Source: Acidobacteriaceae bacterium (GTDB taxonomy: Bacteria; Acidobacteriota; Terriglobia; Terriglobales; Acidobacteriaceae). From it: DNA of 5,923 nucleotides. The notes below the pieces were generated by a model that saw only the letters and a list, made by a program, of their open reading frames with translations, did not search any database and was not told where the DNA came from. The DNA lies in the NCBI GenBank assembly GCA_003164255.1, contig PLST01000346.1, positions 1 to 5,923 on the forward strand, given 5' to 3'. Each line of letters opens with the position of its first letter. The stretch's first letter is position 1. Below, in pieces: positions 1 through 5,596 of the stretch. The translations under genes and the position numbers were made by a program.

Positions 1-2
1 CC

Positions 3-2375
3 GTTACTGTCACACCGAATCCACCACCCACCGTGAGTATCACTGCCAACCCAACCTCCGTCGTCTCGGGAAGCTCCTCCATCCTGACTGTGACTGCTAT
101 GAATGCCACTCAAGTGACACTCACGGGAAGCGATGGCAGCACCTATACCCTGCAGCCGAGCGGCGGAACGCAGGCAGTCAGTCCAACCGCGACGACCGCC
201 TATACTGCGACTGCGACCGGAGCAGGTGGGAAAATATCTGCCGGTACGACCGTTACTGTCACACCGAATCCACCCCCGACTGTCAGCATTAGCGCAAGCC
301 CAGCTTCGATCAACGCAGGGGGGGCATCCACGTTGACCGTCGCGGCAGTCAACGCCACCCAAGTGACGGTAACCGGAAGCGACGGGAGCTCCTATACTTT
401 GCTGCCGAGCGGCGGAACGCAGGCAGTAAGCCCGAGCGCGACCACAACTTACACCGCAACAGCAATCGGACCGGGCGGGAAAACCTCGGCGACTTCGACT
501 CTGACGGTAACTGCGAATCCCGCGCCGACCGTGAGTATCACCGCCAATCCGACGTCAGTAATTGCTGGAAACTCATCCACTTTAACTGTAGCCGCAACTA
601 ATGCCACTCAGGTTACACTTTCCGGGACAGATGGCAGCTCTTATACCTTGCAGCCGAGCGGCGGAACGCAGTTGGTCAGCCCAACAGCGACCGCGACTTA
701 CACTGCGACTGCGACCGGCGCTGGTGGAAAAGCTGTAGCCAGTACGACGGTGACAGTGTCTCCGGCTGGCAGCCTTCAATCCATTGACCACGTGATCTTT
801 ATGCTGCAGGAAAACCATTCGTTCGACAATTATTTCGGAATGCTGAATCCCTACCGGAAGGCGAACGCCTGGAACATTGGAGACGACGGCAAGGACTATG
901 AAGTAGACGGCATCGACGACAAGCTGACCACGATAAGTAATATGGACGATGAAGGTAAGTCGTTCTCGCTTTTCAAATTCACCAGCACTTGTGTCGACGA
1001 CGAAACATCGGATTGGCTGGCAAGCTATGGCGATGTCAATCGCTACAACTTCCTCACTGCACGTCCAATCCTGATGGATGGCTTTGTTCACAATGCAGAG
1101 GGCTATGCGAAGAGCTGCGCAATTCCGAATGCGGGGGGCACTTGCTCCGGCAACTTTACTGATCTGACAGGTCAGCGCGCTATGGGCTATTACGACCAGA
1201 GCTTCTTCAATTACTACTACTACATGGCGTCTCAGTTCGCTGTGTCCGATCGCTGGTTCTCGCCGCTATCCACCAAGAGCATCGGCAATCGTATCGCGAC
1301 CTTCACGGGCGGCACGACCCAGGGCTTGGTCAAGGACCCCGGCGGCGATGATCATCTTTCTCAACTAAACATACCGAACATCTTCCAGGAGCTTGACCAG
1401 GCCAAGGTATCGTGGAAAGTCTATTACACGGTTACTGAGGGCTTCTGCCTCAACGACGACGACTGCACCGGCGGATCGAACGCGACTTACCCCGCGACCG
1501 ACTTCTCTAACTTGACGTATTCCTACCAGTATCTGTACGAGAATCCAACGGGCGCTGCCTGTACCGCTCCCACGCAACCTTCCAGCGTGGTTGGCGATTC
1601 CACAAACTCCTTCTGCATCGATCCGAACCACGTTGCTCCGCTGTACAGCGTGGCCACTCCGCAATACACGTACTTCACCGATCTCACCAACGGCACACTC
1701 CCCAGCTTTTCCTTCATAGAGGCCGGCTATGCCAATAATGACGAGCATCCGGGGTCGGGTCAATCAGTCTTGCTCGGTCAAACGCAAGTGGCGAGCGTCG
1801 TCAATTCATTGATGGCGAGCCCCGAATGGAGCGATTCTGTTTTCTTCCTCAGCTACGACGAGGGCGGCGGACCCTACGATCACGTTCCACCCGTGGCCGG
1901 CCACTCCAACGACTACACCAATACCAGCACATTGGGAGCCGTGCCCCCGGATATTCGGGGCATCGCGGTGAATGCCGACGGTTACGGCCCATGTGCGCCG
2001 TCCGGTGGCACTGCTACACTTCATTGCGATCTTGCGTCGAATGACCCCGGTGCCAATGCCGGTGACGCAGCAGCCCAGCAAGGGTTTGCCGCGCAGCTCG
2101 GCTTCCGTCTTCCGAATATCATCATCTCGCCCTTCACAAGACGGCATTATGTATCGCATACGCCGATGGACCATACAGCGGTAATCAAGTTTGTTGAGAA
2201 CCGGTTTATCGGCAGCGCCGCGCATCTAACGAACCGCGACGCCGCACAGCCTAACCTGCTGGAGTTCTTTGACTTCAATAACATCCCGTGGATCACTCCT
2301 CCGACGCCGCCTACTCCTGTAACCGCTCAATCGCTGGGGTACGATCCGTGCACCCCCACGAGCATGGGGCCGTGA
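3..2375 (+). CDS. Secreted phosphoesterase (phospholipase C / acid phosphatase family) with N-terminal Ig-like repeats, 5' end missing
   Basis: The frame is open to the left edge and encodes the same repeat sequence before base 33, so the GTG at 33 is an internal valine codon. The true start and any signal peptide lie outside the window. Counting that valine as residue 1, residues 1-245 are three Ig-like repeats. The catalytic domain follows from about residue 250. It shows the family's ENHSFDNYFG motif (E260 N261), a DRWFSP segment, NDEHPG (D570 E571 H572), YDEGGGPYDHVPP (608-620) and a late ISPF...SHTPMDHT block (H709, D713, H714). These match the PF04185 phosphoesterases, which hydrolyse phosphodiesters or phosphomonoesters using metal bound by such acidic and histidine residues. 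The exact substrate cannot be read from sequence. The repeats suggest a secreted or surface-held enzyme. It stands alone on the plus strand; the next gene is on the opposite strand. Confidence 0.95.
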   Translation, partial: VTVTPNPPPTVSITANPTSVVSGSSSILTVTAMNATQVTLTGSDGSTYTLQPSGGTQAVSPTATTAYTATATGAGGKISAGTTVTVTPNPPPTVSISASPASINAGGASTLTVAAVNATQVTVTGSDGSSYTLLPSGGTQAVSPSATTTYTATAIGPGGKTSATSTLTVTANPAPTVSITANPTSVIAGNSSTLTVAATNATQVTLSGTDGSSYTLQPSGGTQLVSPTATATYTATATGAGGKAVASTTVTVSPAGSLQSIDHVIFMLQENHSFDNYFGMLNPYRKANAWNIGDDGKDYEVDGIDDKLTTISNMDDEGKSFSLFKFTSTCVDDETSDWLASYGDVNRYNFLTARPILMDGFVHNAEGYAKSCAIPNAGGTCSGNFTDLTGQRAMGYYDQSFFNYYYYMASQFAVSDRWFSPLSTKSIGNRIATFTGGTTQGLVKDPGGDDHLSQLNIPNIFQELDQAKVSWKVYYTVTEGFCLNDDDCTGGSNATYPATDFSNLTYSYQYLYENPTGAACTAPTQPSSVVGDSTNSFCIDPNHVAPLYSVATPQYTYFTDLTNGTLPSFSFIEAGYANNDEHPGSGQSVLLGQTQVASVVNSLMASPEWSDSVFFLSYDEGGGPYDHVPPVAGHSNDYTNTSTLGAVPPDIRGIAVNADGYGPCAPSGGTATLHCDLASNDPGANAGDAAAQQGFAAQLGFRLPNIIISPFTRRHYVSHTPMDHTAVIKFVENRFIGSAAHLTNRDAAQPNLLEFFDFNNIPWITPPTPPTPVTAQSLGYDPCTPTSMGP
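33..767 (+). repeat. Tandem 249-bp repeats encoding Ig-like domains
   Basis: Three in-frame units begin at 33, 282 and 531, each starting VSI(T/S)A(N/S)P. The first two are exactly 249 bases (83 codons); the third runs directly into the catalytic domain. Shared landmarks are NATQVT, G(S/T)DGS(S/T)YTL, PSGGTQ, VSP(T/S)AT, YTATA and GPGGK or GAGGK. Bases 1-25 are identical to 250-274, so the tail of at least one more unit lies to the left. The pattern resembles bacterial Ig-like spacer domains found in exported proteins. The role, as stalk or adhesive surface module, is inference. Confidence 0.9.
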
Positions 2376-2399
2376 TCGTTTTCACGACGAATGGGTGCG

Positions 2400-2422
2400 C
2401 AGTCCCGACGCACTCAGGACTG
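2400..2422 (+). terminator. Weak hairpin after the phosphoesterase gene
   Basis: A perfect 6-bp stem (CAGTCC at 2400-2405 with GGACTG at 2417-2422) and an 11-base loop lie 25 bases after the stop codon, followed by only TTTC. It is placed as expected for a terminator between converging genes, but the stem is short and there is no real T tract. Confidence 0.25.
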
Positions 2423-2479
2423 TTTCGGGGTGAGGCTGGGTAATTGAGCCAATTGCGCTGCCGAGTCCACAGCACCAAA

Positions 2480-2833
2480 GGACGCAGATGCATCGGATCA
2501 CCATGTCGCTCACATCCAGCTTTATCGCCTGAAGGGCGACTCGTCTCTGGTCTTCATAGAGCGGTGGTGAAACGCAATCGTCAATTACGCTATGGCTGGT
2601 TCTGGCCAATCCAGCACCGATTCTATCGATGCGTAGTTTGCCTGGACTACTCGACTCGGGATGGATTAGGTCGAGCCACGCAATTCCTCACACGTTTGCG
2701 CATAATACTGACCCAATTCTCGTCTCACATTTTTCCAGGTGTCAGGATGACGCATCAGGATTTTCAGAAAGTCCTCACACCGCAGAGATGCGAACTTACA
2801 TGGATGGATGGCTTCCATGCGAATCCTCGTGAG
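2480..2833 (-). pseudogene. Decayed Crp/Fnr-family regulator (C-terminal half)
   Basis: Read on the minus strand, bases 2818-2669 encode a 50-residue stretch starting MEAIHPCKF and containing EDFLKILMRHP and ELGQYYAQTCEELRG. It lines up without gaps with the end of the cyclic-nucleotide-binding domain and start of the dimer helix of FNR-like Crp family members (typical form: AETLEPCQ...RDDFLRFLRDH...QLS..Y...Y.QVRSLGLS). It then hits TAA at 2666-2668. In another frame, ARTSHSV (from about 2606) resembles the recognition helix GTSRETV, and IKLDVSDMVIR (2525-2493) resembles the final strand, typically I.LKGSTLLIRN. Part of the helix-turn-helix appears deleted, and the N-terminal half is absent because the neighbouring 102-residue gene ends there. 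The family patterns are from memory, so frameshifts and boundaries are approximate. Confidence 0.5.
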
Positions 2834-2843
2834 CATCCTGGAC

Positions 2844-3152
2844 TTATGTTTTCTTATCGGGGTTGCGATGCTGTCCACCCTTCACAGCTTCAGTGCCGGA
2901 CCCGTTCTGATTGCGCACATCATTGTCATTCACGTTCAGCGAGTTACCCACGACTTCCGCACTGTCTTCGTGGCGCTGCTGTCCGGCCTTTGGTTGATTG
3001 TCTTGCTGGGGCTGATTGCGCACATCGTCATTATTCACCTCCAGCGACTTACCCACGACTTTCGCACTTTCCTCGTGGCTCCCTTGTGCAAGCGCTAGTT
3101 GATCGTCTTGCCGGGGCTGATCGCGATCTTGAGTAGCTTTGGTTTTCTGCAT
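2844..3152 (-). CDS. Hydrophilic protein with two 35-residue tandem repeats, unknown function
   Basis: This 102-residue protein has no hydrophobic segment and is rich in Gln, Asn, Asp, Glu and Lys, so it is probably soluble and largely disordered. Residues 13-47 and 48-82 are two copies of one 35-residue unit sharing P.QD.Q, HE(E/D)SA.VVG.SL.VN and DVRNQ; I count 21 of 35 identical. The tail reads NGSGTEAVKGGQ then a basic end. The ATG at 3152 is chosen because GGAG sits five bases upstream (3158-3161). A GTG at 3182 in the same frame would add 10 residues but has no good ribosome site. It lies 220 bases downstream of the VIT transporter on the same strand. The plus strand also has an open frame here (2808-3098, very hydrophobic), but that one is stopped by TAG inside the second repeat copy. 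I do not recognise the family. Confidence 0.6.
   Translation of the reverse strand: MQKTKATQDRDQPRQDDQLALAQGSHEESAKVVGKSLEVNNDDVRNQPQQDNQPKAGQQRHEDSAEVVGNSLNVNDNDVRNQNGSGTEAVKGGQHRNPDKKT
2907..3125 (-). repeat. 105-bp tandem repeat, two full copies plus the edge of a third
   Basis: Copies occupy 2907-3011 and 3012-3116, and the first bases of a third (CTGATCGCG) appear at 3117. Position-by-position comparison gives 23 differences in 105 bases, about 78% identity. The period is exactly 35 codons, so copy number can change without breaking the reading frame of the 102-residue protein. Confidence 0.9.
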
Positions 3153-3157
3153 TTTGA

Positions 3158-3161
3158 CTCC
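3158..3161 (-). promoter_or_regulatory. Ribosome binding site of the tandem-repeat protein
   Basis: GGAG on the minus strand, five bases before the ATG at 3152. It decides between this ATG and the in-frame GTG at 3182. Confidence 0.55.
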
Positions 3162-3245
3162 GGGAATATCCTGCGCAGTCACTCTGGAAGAGACGCGACC
3201 GCCAACGTTAAACCCATGCTAAGCACGTCACGTCCGTTGAGTTGG

Positions 3246-3389
3246 TCAAAATTGCACATCAGTTCTCCAACGCCGATTGAGCGTTATCTGAGGCGGGATT
3301 CGGAGTTGCCCAGCCTTCAGTTCGGCATCAGCGCTCTCCCATTCCCGGTTAGCAACTTCCGATTCGTTCTCCTTAAACAACTGCTCCAA
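3246..3389 (-). CDS. Possible small ORF overlapping the end of the VIT gene
   Basis: A 47-codon minus-strand frame could begin at TTG 3389, 17 bases inside the 3' end of the transporter gene. It encodes a protein-like, acidic helix-forming sequence (LEQLFKENESEVANREWESA, then ADAELKAGQL) ending at TGA 3246-3248. No strong Shine-Dalgarno is visible and I recognise no family. In the same gap a second 26-codon frame (3259-3179, starting MCNFDQLNGRD) has GGAG five bases upstream of its ATG. Either could be chance. Otherwise the 220 bases between the transporter and the repeat protein hold nothing I can name. Confidence 0.2.
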   Translation of the reverse strand: MEQLFKENESEVANREWESADAELKAGQLRIPPQITLNRRWRTDVQF

Positions 3390-4068
3390 ATAGCCATCCG
3401 ATGCCAGCGGTTATTGCCATGGCCAATCCACCCCAGAATGTCACGCGTATTGCCCCGACCATGACTCCTGCCCCGCCTACGCGTGCAGCCAGTCCCCCCA
3501 GAAGTCCAAGCAACGCCAGTGAAGATACAGATACAAGGGGAATCAATCCACCTACCGGTGCTATAGCCGTAACCAGGAGAGGCATCAACGCGCCGAATGC
3601 GAAGCTTCCGGCTGAAGACAACGCTGCTTGAATAGGGCGTGGACGAAGCCTCTTGGTGATGCCAAGCTCATCGTTGGCATGGGCGCCCAGAGCGTCGTGT
3701 GCCATCAGTTGCTGAGCAACCTGTTTTGCGAGAGCGGGATCGAGCCCGCGGGCGATATAAATCGCCGCTAACTCCTTGTGTTCGCCTTTATTGTCTCTTC
3801 TTAGTTCCGCGCGCTCAATGTTCAAATCAGCATGTTCGGTGTCTGCCTGCGAATGGACAGAGACATACTCACCGGCAGCCATGGACATGGCACCGGCCAC
3901 CAGGCCGGCCATTCCTGCAATCAATAGATTTCGGTGTGTCGCTTGCGCGGCTGCAACACCAAGCACGAGACTTGATGTTGAGAGTATGCCGTCGTTTGCG
4001 CCCAGAACCGCCGCGCGGAGCCAGCCTATGCGATCGGTGTGATGATGTTCTTTATTGCTTGCAGGCAA
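3373..4068 (-). CDS. VIT1/CCC1-family iron/manganese transporter
   Basis: This 231-residue integral membrane protein has the full length expected for bacterial VIT family members (PF01988). A His-rich N-terminus (HHH at 8-10) leads into TM1, with the hallmark GANDGILST at 23-31. TM2 (about 48-67) ends in SMAAGEYVSVHSQ (62-74). A charged cytosolic helical segment follows (about 75-145), rich in Glu, Asp and His (ERAEL, GEHKEL, AHDALGAH, NDELG), which is the metal-binding part in this family. Three more membrane segments follow at about 150-170, 173-195 and 204-230. Family members carry Fe(II) or Mn(II) out of the cytosol, usually coupled to protons; the metal preference here cannot be read. 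The start is TTG at 4068, supported by AAGGAG five bases upstream; no in-frame ATG lies near. The gene starts inside the 127-codon ORF and is followed on the same strand by the tandem-repeat protein. Confidence 0.95.
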   Translation of the reverse strand: MPASNKEHHHTDRIGWLRAAVLGANDGILSTSSLVLGVAAAQATHRNLLIAGMAGLVAGAMSMAAGEYVSVHSQADTEHADLNIERAELRRDNKGEHKELAAIYIARGLDPALAKQVAQQLMAHDALGAHANDELGITKRLRPRPIQAALSSAGSFAFGALMPLLVTAIAPVGGLIPLVSVSSLALLGLLGGLAARVGGAGVMVGAIRVTFWGGLAMAITAGIGWLFGAVV

Positions 4069-4409
4069 TGTGACTCCTTCTCGATCGAGGAAGCAATCCG
4101 ACGGGTAATCTTGTTCAGGCTTTGCTCCTCAATTTCCAGCCAGCCGGTCCATGGAATGAATCCAGAACTGATCGCCGATGGCGAGGTGCCGCTTACATCC
4201 TCCAAATCCCAGAAGGCCGGTAACTCCTTAGCTGGGCGGCAAATAGCGTCGTCCTTGAAAGGGCCGACACGCTGCTGAGATATTCGGGCTGCCGTTTCGA
4301 TTCGCGACAGTTGAGGACGGAACGGGTCAAGCTGTACCGGTTTGAGTAGAGCCTGCGACGCCATCCGGAGACCATCAGCTAGGCCGGAGCCCCATTGCGC
4401 AATTAGCAT
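4026..4409 (-). CDS. Hypothetical protein overlapping the VIT start
   Basis: A 127-residue frame from ATG 4409 to TAG 4026-4028, overlapping the transporter gene by 43 bases in a different frame. It begins MLIAQWGSGL and has a central Pro/Trp-containing section (PAKELPAFWDLEDV, then SGFIPWTGWLEIEEQ) and a mixed-charge helix-like end (LNKITRRIASSIEKE). There is no signal peptide or membrane segment. Codon choice is ordinary and free of rare runs, which favours real coding, and the transporter's ribosome site falls within it. Against it, no clear Shine-Dalgarno precedes the ATG and I recognise no family. If real, it and the transporter would be co-transcribed and probably coupled. The last 14 codons may only be overlap. 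Confidence 0.45.
   Translation of the reverse strand: MLIAQWGSGLADGLRMASQALLKPVQLDPFRPQLSRIETAARISQQRVGPFKDDAICRPAKELPAFWDLEDVSGTSPSAISSGFIPWTGWLEIEEQSLNKITRRIASSIEKESHCLQAIKNIITPIA
4074..4079 (-). promoter_or_regulatory. Ribosome binding site deciding the TTG start of the VIT gene
   Basis: AAGGAG on the minus strand, separated by five bases (TCACA) from TTG at 4068-4066. The site lies inside the upstream 127-codon ORF, so the transporter may be translated in step with it. Confidence 0.7.
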
Positions 4410-4447
4410 GCCGGCAAAAATTTCCGGACATTGTGGCGTTTGGTGAA

Positions 4448-4477
4448 GCGCGGAGCCGCAACTATGCGGCGTTGCGC
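4448..4477. terminator. Strong interrupted hairpin around the stop of the small membrane protein gene
   Basis: A perfect 6-bp stem (GCCGCA at 4455-4460 with TGCGGC at 4465-4470) has a four-base loop holding the TAG stop codon of the 56-residue gene. After a 3-by-3 internal bulge a second GC stem forms (GCGC at 4448-4451 with GCGC at 4474-4477). Placement fits a 3'-end structure for the minus-strand gene. There is no T tract on either side, so it is not a classic intrinsic terminator; protection of the mRNA end is an alternative. Confidence 0.35.
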
Positions 4478-4632
4478 AGGTCGTACCCCGGATTCACGCG
4501 AACCACAACGCCGGGAGCAGGATTAGCTGCCCATTTTATAGATGGCGCGTTGTACCAGACTTCCCTGTTGTAAACCATAACGACGCCGACCAATGTCAAC
4601 AAGGCAGGGGATAACACGATCAACCAAGCCAT
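4462..4632 (-). CDS. Small single-helix membrane protein, unknown function
   Basis: The 56-residue product starts MAWLIVLSPALLTLVGVVMVY, a clear hydrophobic helix at residues 2-21, followed by a polar tail containing NREVWYNAPSIKW and VVVRVNPGYDLRN. It could be a membrane anchor with an outside tail, or an uncleaved signal-anchor. ATG 4632 is chosen because the helix begins there; the in-frame TTG at 4683 would add 17 Gly/Pro-rich residues and also lacks a strong ribosome site. Minus strand, about 50 bases upstream of the 127-codon ORF, with a hairpin at its stop. I do not recognise a family, and a gene this short could be chance. Confidence 0.45.
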   Translation of the reverse strand: MAWLIVLSPALLTLVGVVMVYNREVWYNAPSIKWAANPAPGVVVRVNPGYDLRNAA

Positions 4633-5174
4633 GACGATTCCAATCCGCCCCGGTTGCCCAGGGCCAAGCCCAAAAACCACCAACGATTACCGCTATCGTG
4701 CACTATCGCCGTCAAGAACCCTCGATGCCGACGAAGGTCTCCGTGAACCGGGAGAATCGAACGAACCACTTATCTCGCTATCGTCGATTCAGCTCCGACT
4801 TTACGGAACGCTGAACCAGGAGCCCGATACCGGGCCGGTTCTCATCCTGCAGGGACTCATACTGGCCCGCTACTTACCAGGAATAGCCTCTTTCGAAGCT
4901 GTCGGATGGTCGGAAGTGCTCACACCTAGCTCGAAGTCTGATGACTTTTGGGGGACGAAGTCGAACGATCGATGTATGTAGATCACACTTGTAGCGAAGC
5001 GCTGCCTTCATCCGGTGACGCACGTTGGTGTGTTCAGCCTGAGCTTGGTTCCGCTCAGGGCGGTCCAATGTGATCAGACAACCATCTGGGGCACCCCTAG
5101 GATCACCTGTAGGGAAGAAGTGGGGCAGTCGTTACAAAGGCGAGTCCGCTTCCTCTTGCGAGTGAGGCTACAAC
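4633..5174. other. Gene-poor stretch, about 540 bases
   Basis: Several short frames cross this stretch on both strands but none shows recognisable motifs with a ribosome site. Visible structure is limited. A perfect 7-bp GC-rich hairpin lies at 5038-5059 (CCTGAGC, eight-base loop, GCTCAGG), and a near-palindrome GGGGCACCCC lies at 5088-5097. Both are upstream of the micro-protein gene at 5175 and could belong to its leader region, but no clean -35/-10 pair was found. The stretch should also hold the minus-strand promoter for the genes leftward of 4632; I could not place it. Confidence 0.5.
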
Positions 5175-5255
5175 ATGGAAACTATCTTGATTGTTTTATT
5201 GGTTCTATTTCTGCTCGGAGGTGGGGGCTGGGGCTATTCGCGATGGCGGCGCTAA
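5175..5255 (+). CDS. 26-residue membrane micro-protein (DUF3309-like start)
   Basis: ATG at 5175 is preceded by GAGG seven bases upstream (5164-5167), a good ribosome site. The product has a hydrophobic stretch at residues 4-14 (ILIVLLVLFLL), a GGGG run at 15-18, then W-G-Y and a basic tail ending RWRR. The pattern of short Ile/Leu helix, Gly-rich turn and aromatic/Arg tail resembles the first half of tiny membrane proteins grouped as DUF3309, which are usually about twice as long with a second hydrophobic segment. Here TAA follows directly, so it is either a natural short form or a truncated one. The basic tail would sit on the cytosolic side by the positive-inside rule. It is too short for most gene callers. 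Function unknown. Confidence 0.55.
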   Translation: METILIVLLVLFLLGGGGWGYSRWRR

Positions 5256-5377
5256 CGCGGCTGCCGAATAAACACTTGCAAATGCGGCATGATCCTATTT
5301 GCGGAATTGCCGAGGGAAGATCGGCTCCGAACTCAATACGCTAATTCACCGCTCAGCGTTCAAAGAAAAGCCTCTTC

Positions 5378-5551
5378 ATGAAAAAGAAAGGCCAGACCGA
5401 GATTGAAAGAAGGATCCTCTCCCGCGTAAAAAGGGAGATGAATAAGCCACGATTAACCGAGTCGGTCCGCAACGGTTTCAGCGCACTGGGCGCACCGGCT
5501 GCGGAGAAACCCGCTGCTCGTCCTGCGCGAGCGCGAATTCCGGCAAAATGA
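5378..5551 (+). CDS. Small basic protein, unknown function
   Basis: A 57-residue frame from ATG 5378 to TGA 5549-5551. The first half is highly charged and helix-like (MKKKGQTEIERRILSRVKRE, then MNKPRLTESVRNGF); the second half is Ala/Pro/Arg-rich (GAPAAEKPAARPARARIPAK) and looks like a disordered basic tail. Such composition fits a nucleic-acid-associated or ribosome-associated small protein, but this is only inference. The ribosome site is weak (AAAGAAAAG). A 76-codon minus-strand frame covers the same bases, and its sequence looks less natural. The gene converges on the Crp/Fnr relic to its right. Family not recognised. Confidence 0.4.
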   Translation: MKKKGQTEIERRILSRVKREMNKPRLTESVRNGFSALGAPAAEKPAARPARARIPAK

Positions 5552-5596
5552 GTGCTGACAACGCTCAACTCCAATTTGACCAATTCTACTCATGCG

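Noticed and set aside
33..35. GTG at base 33 as the phosphoesterase start
   Set aside because: The frame continues to the window edge and encodes the same repeat sequence upstream, so this is an internal codon.
2808..3098. 96-codon hydrophobic plus-strand ORF over the 105-bp repeats
   Set aside because: It is stopped inside the second repeat copy, and the minus frame is open through the whole array with a ribosome site. Codon-position differences between copies did not settle the strand, so this rejection is moderate, not firm.
2444..3136. 230-codon plus-strand ORF
   Set aside because: Its composition (many Cys, His, Arg, Pro) is unlike a real protein, it has no motif, and it runs antisense to the Crp/Fnr relic and the tandem-repeat gene.
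4745..4775. tRNA T-arm-like sequence on the minus strand (GGTTCG...TTCGATTC)
   Set aside because: The flanking bases do not pair into a T stem and no acceptor or anticodon arm could be formed.
4765..4815. Faint response-regulator-like start (LIS, then IVDSAPTLRNA in a shifted frame)
   Set aside because: It needs a frameshift and the match fades after about 15 residues; too weak to call a relic.
4631..4981. 116-codon plus-strand ORF
   Set aside because: No motif and no ribosome site, and it overlaps the start of the small membrane protein gene on the other strand.
5069..5085. TGTGATC near a possible CRP operator
   Set aside because: The second half-site TCACA at the right spacing is missing.
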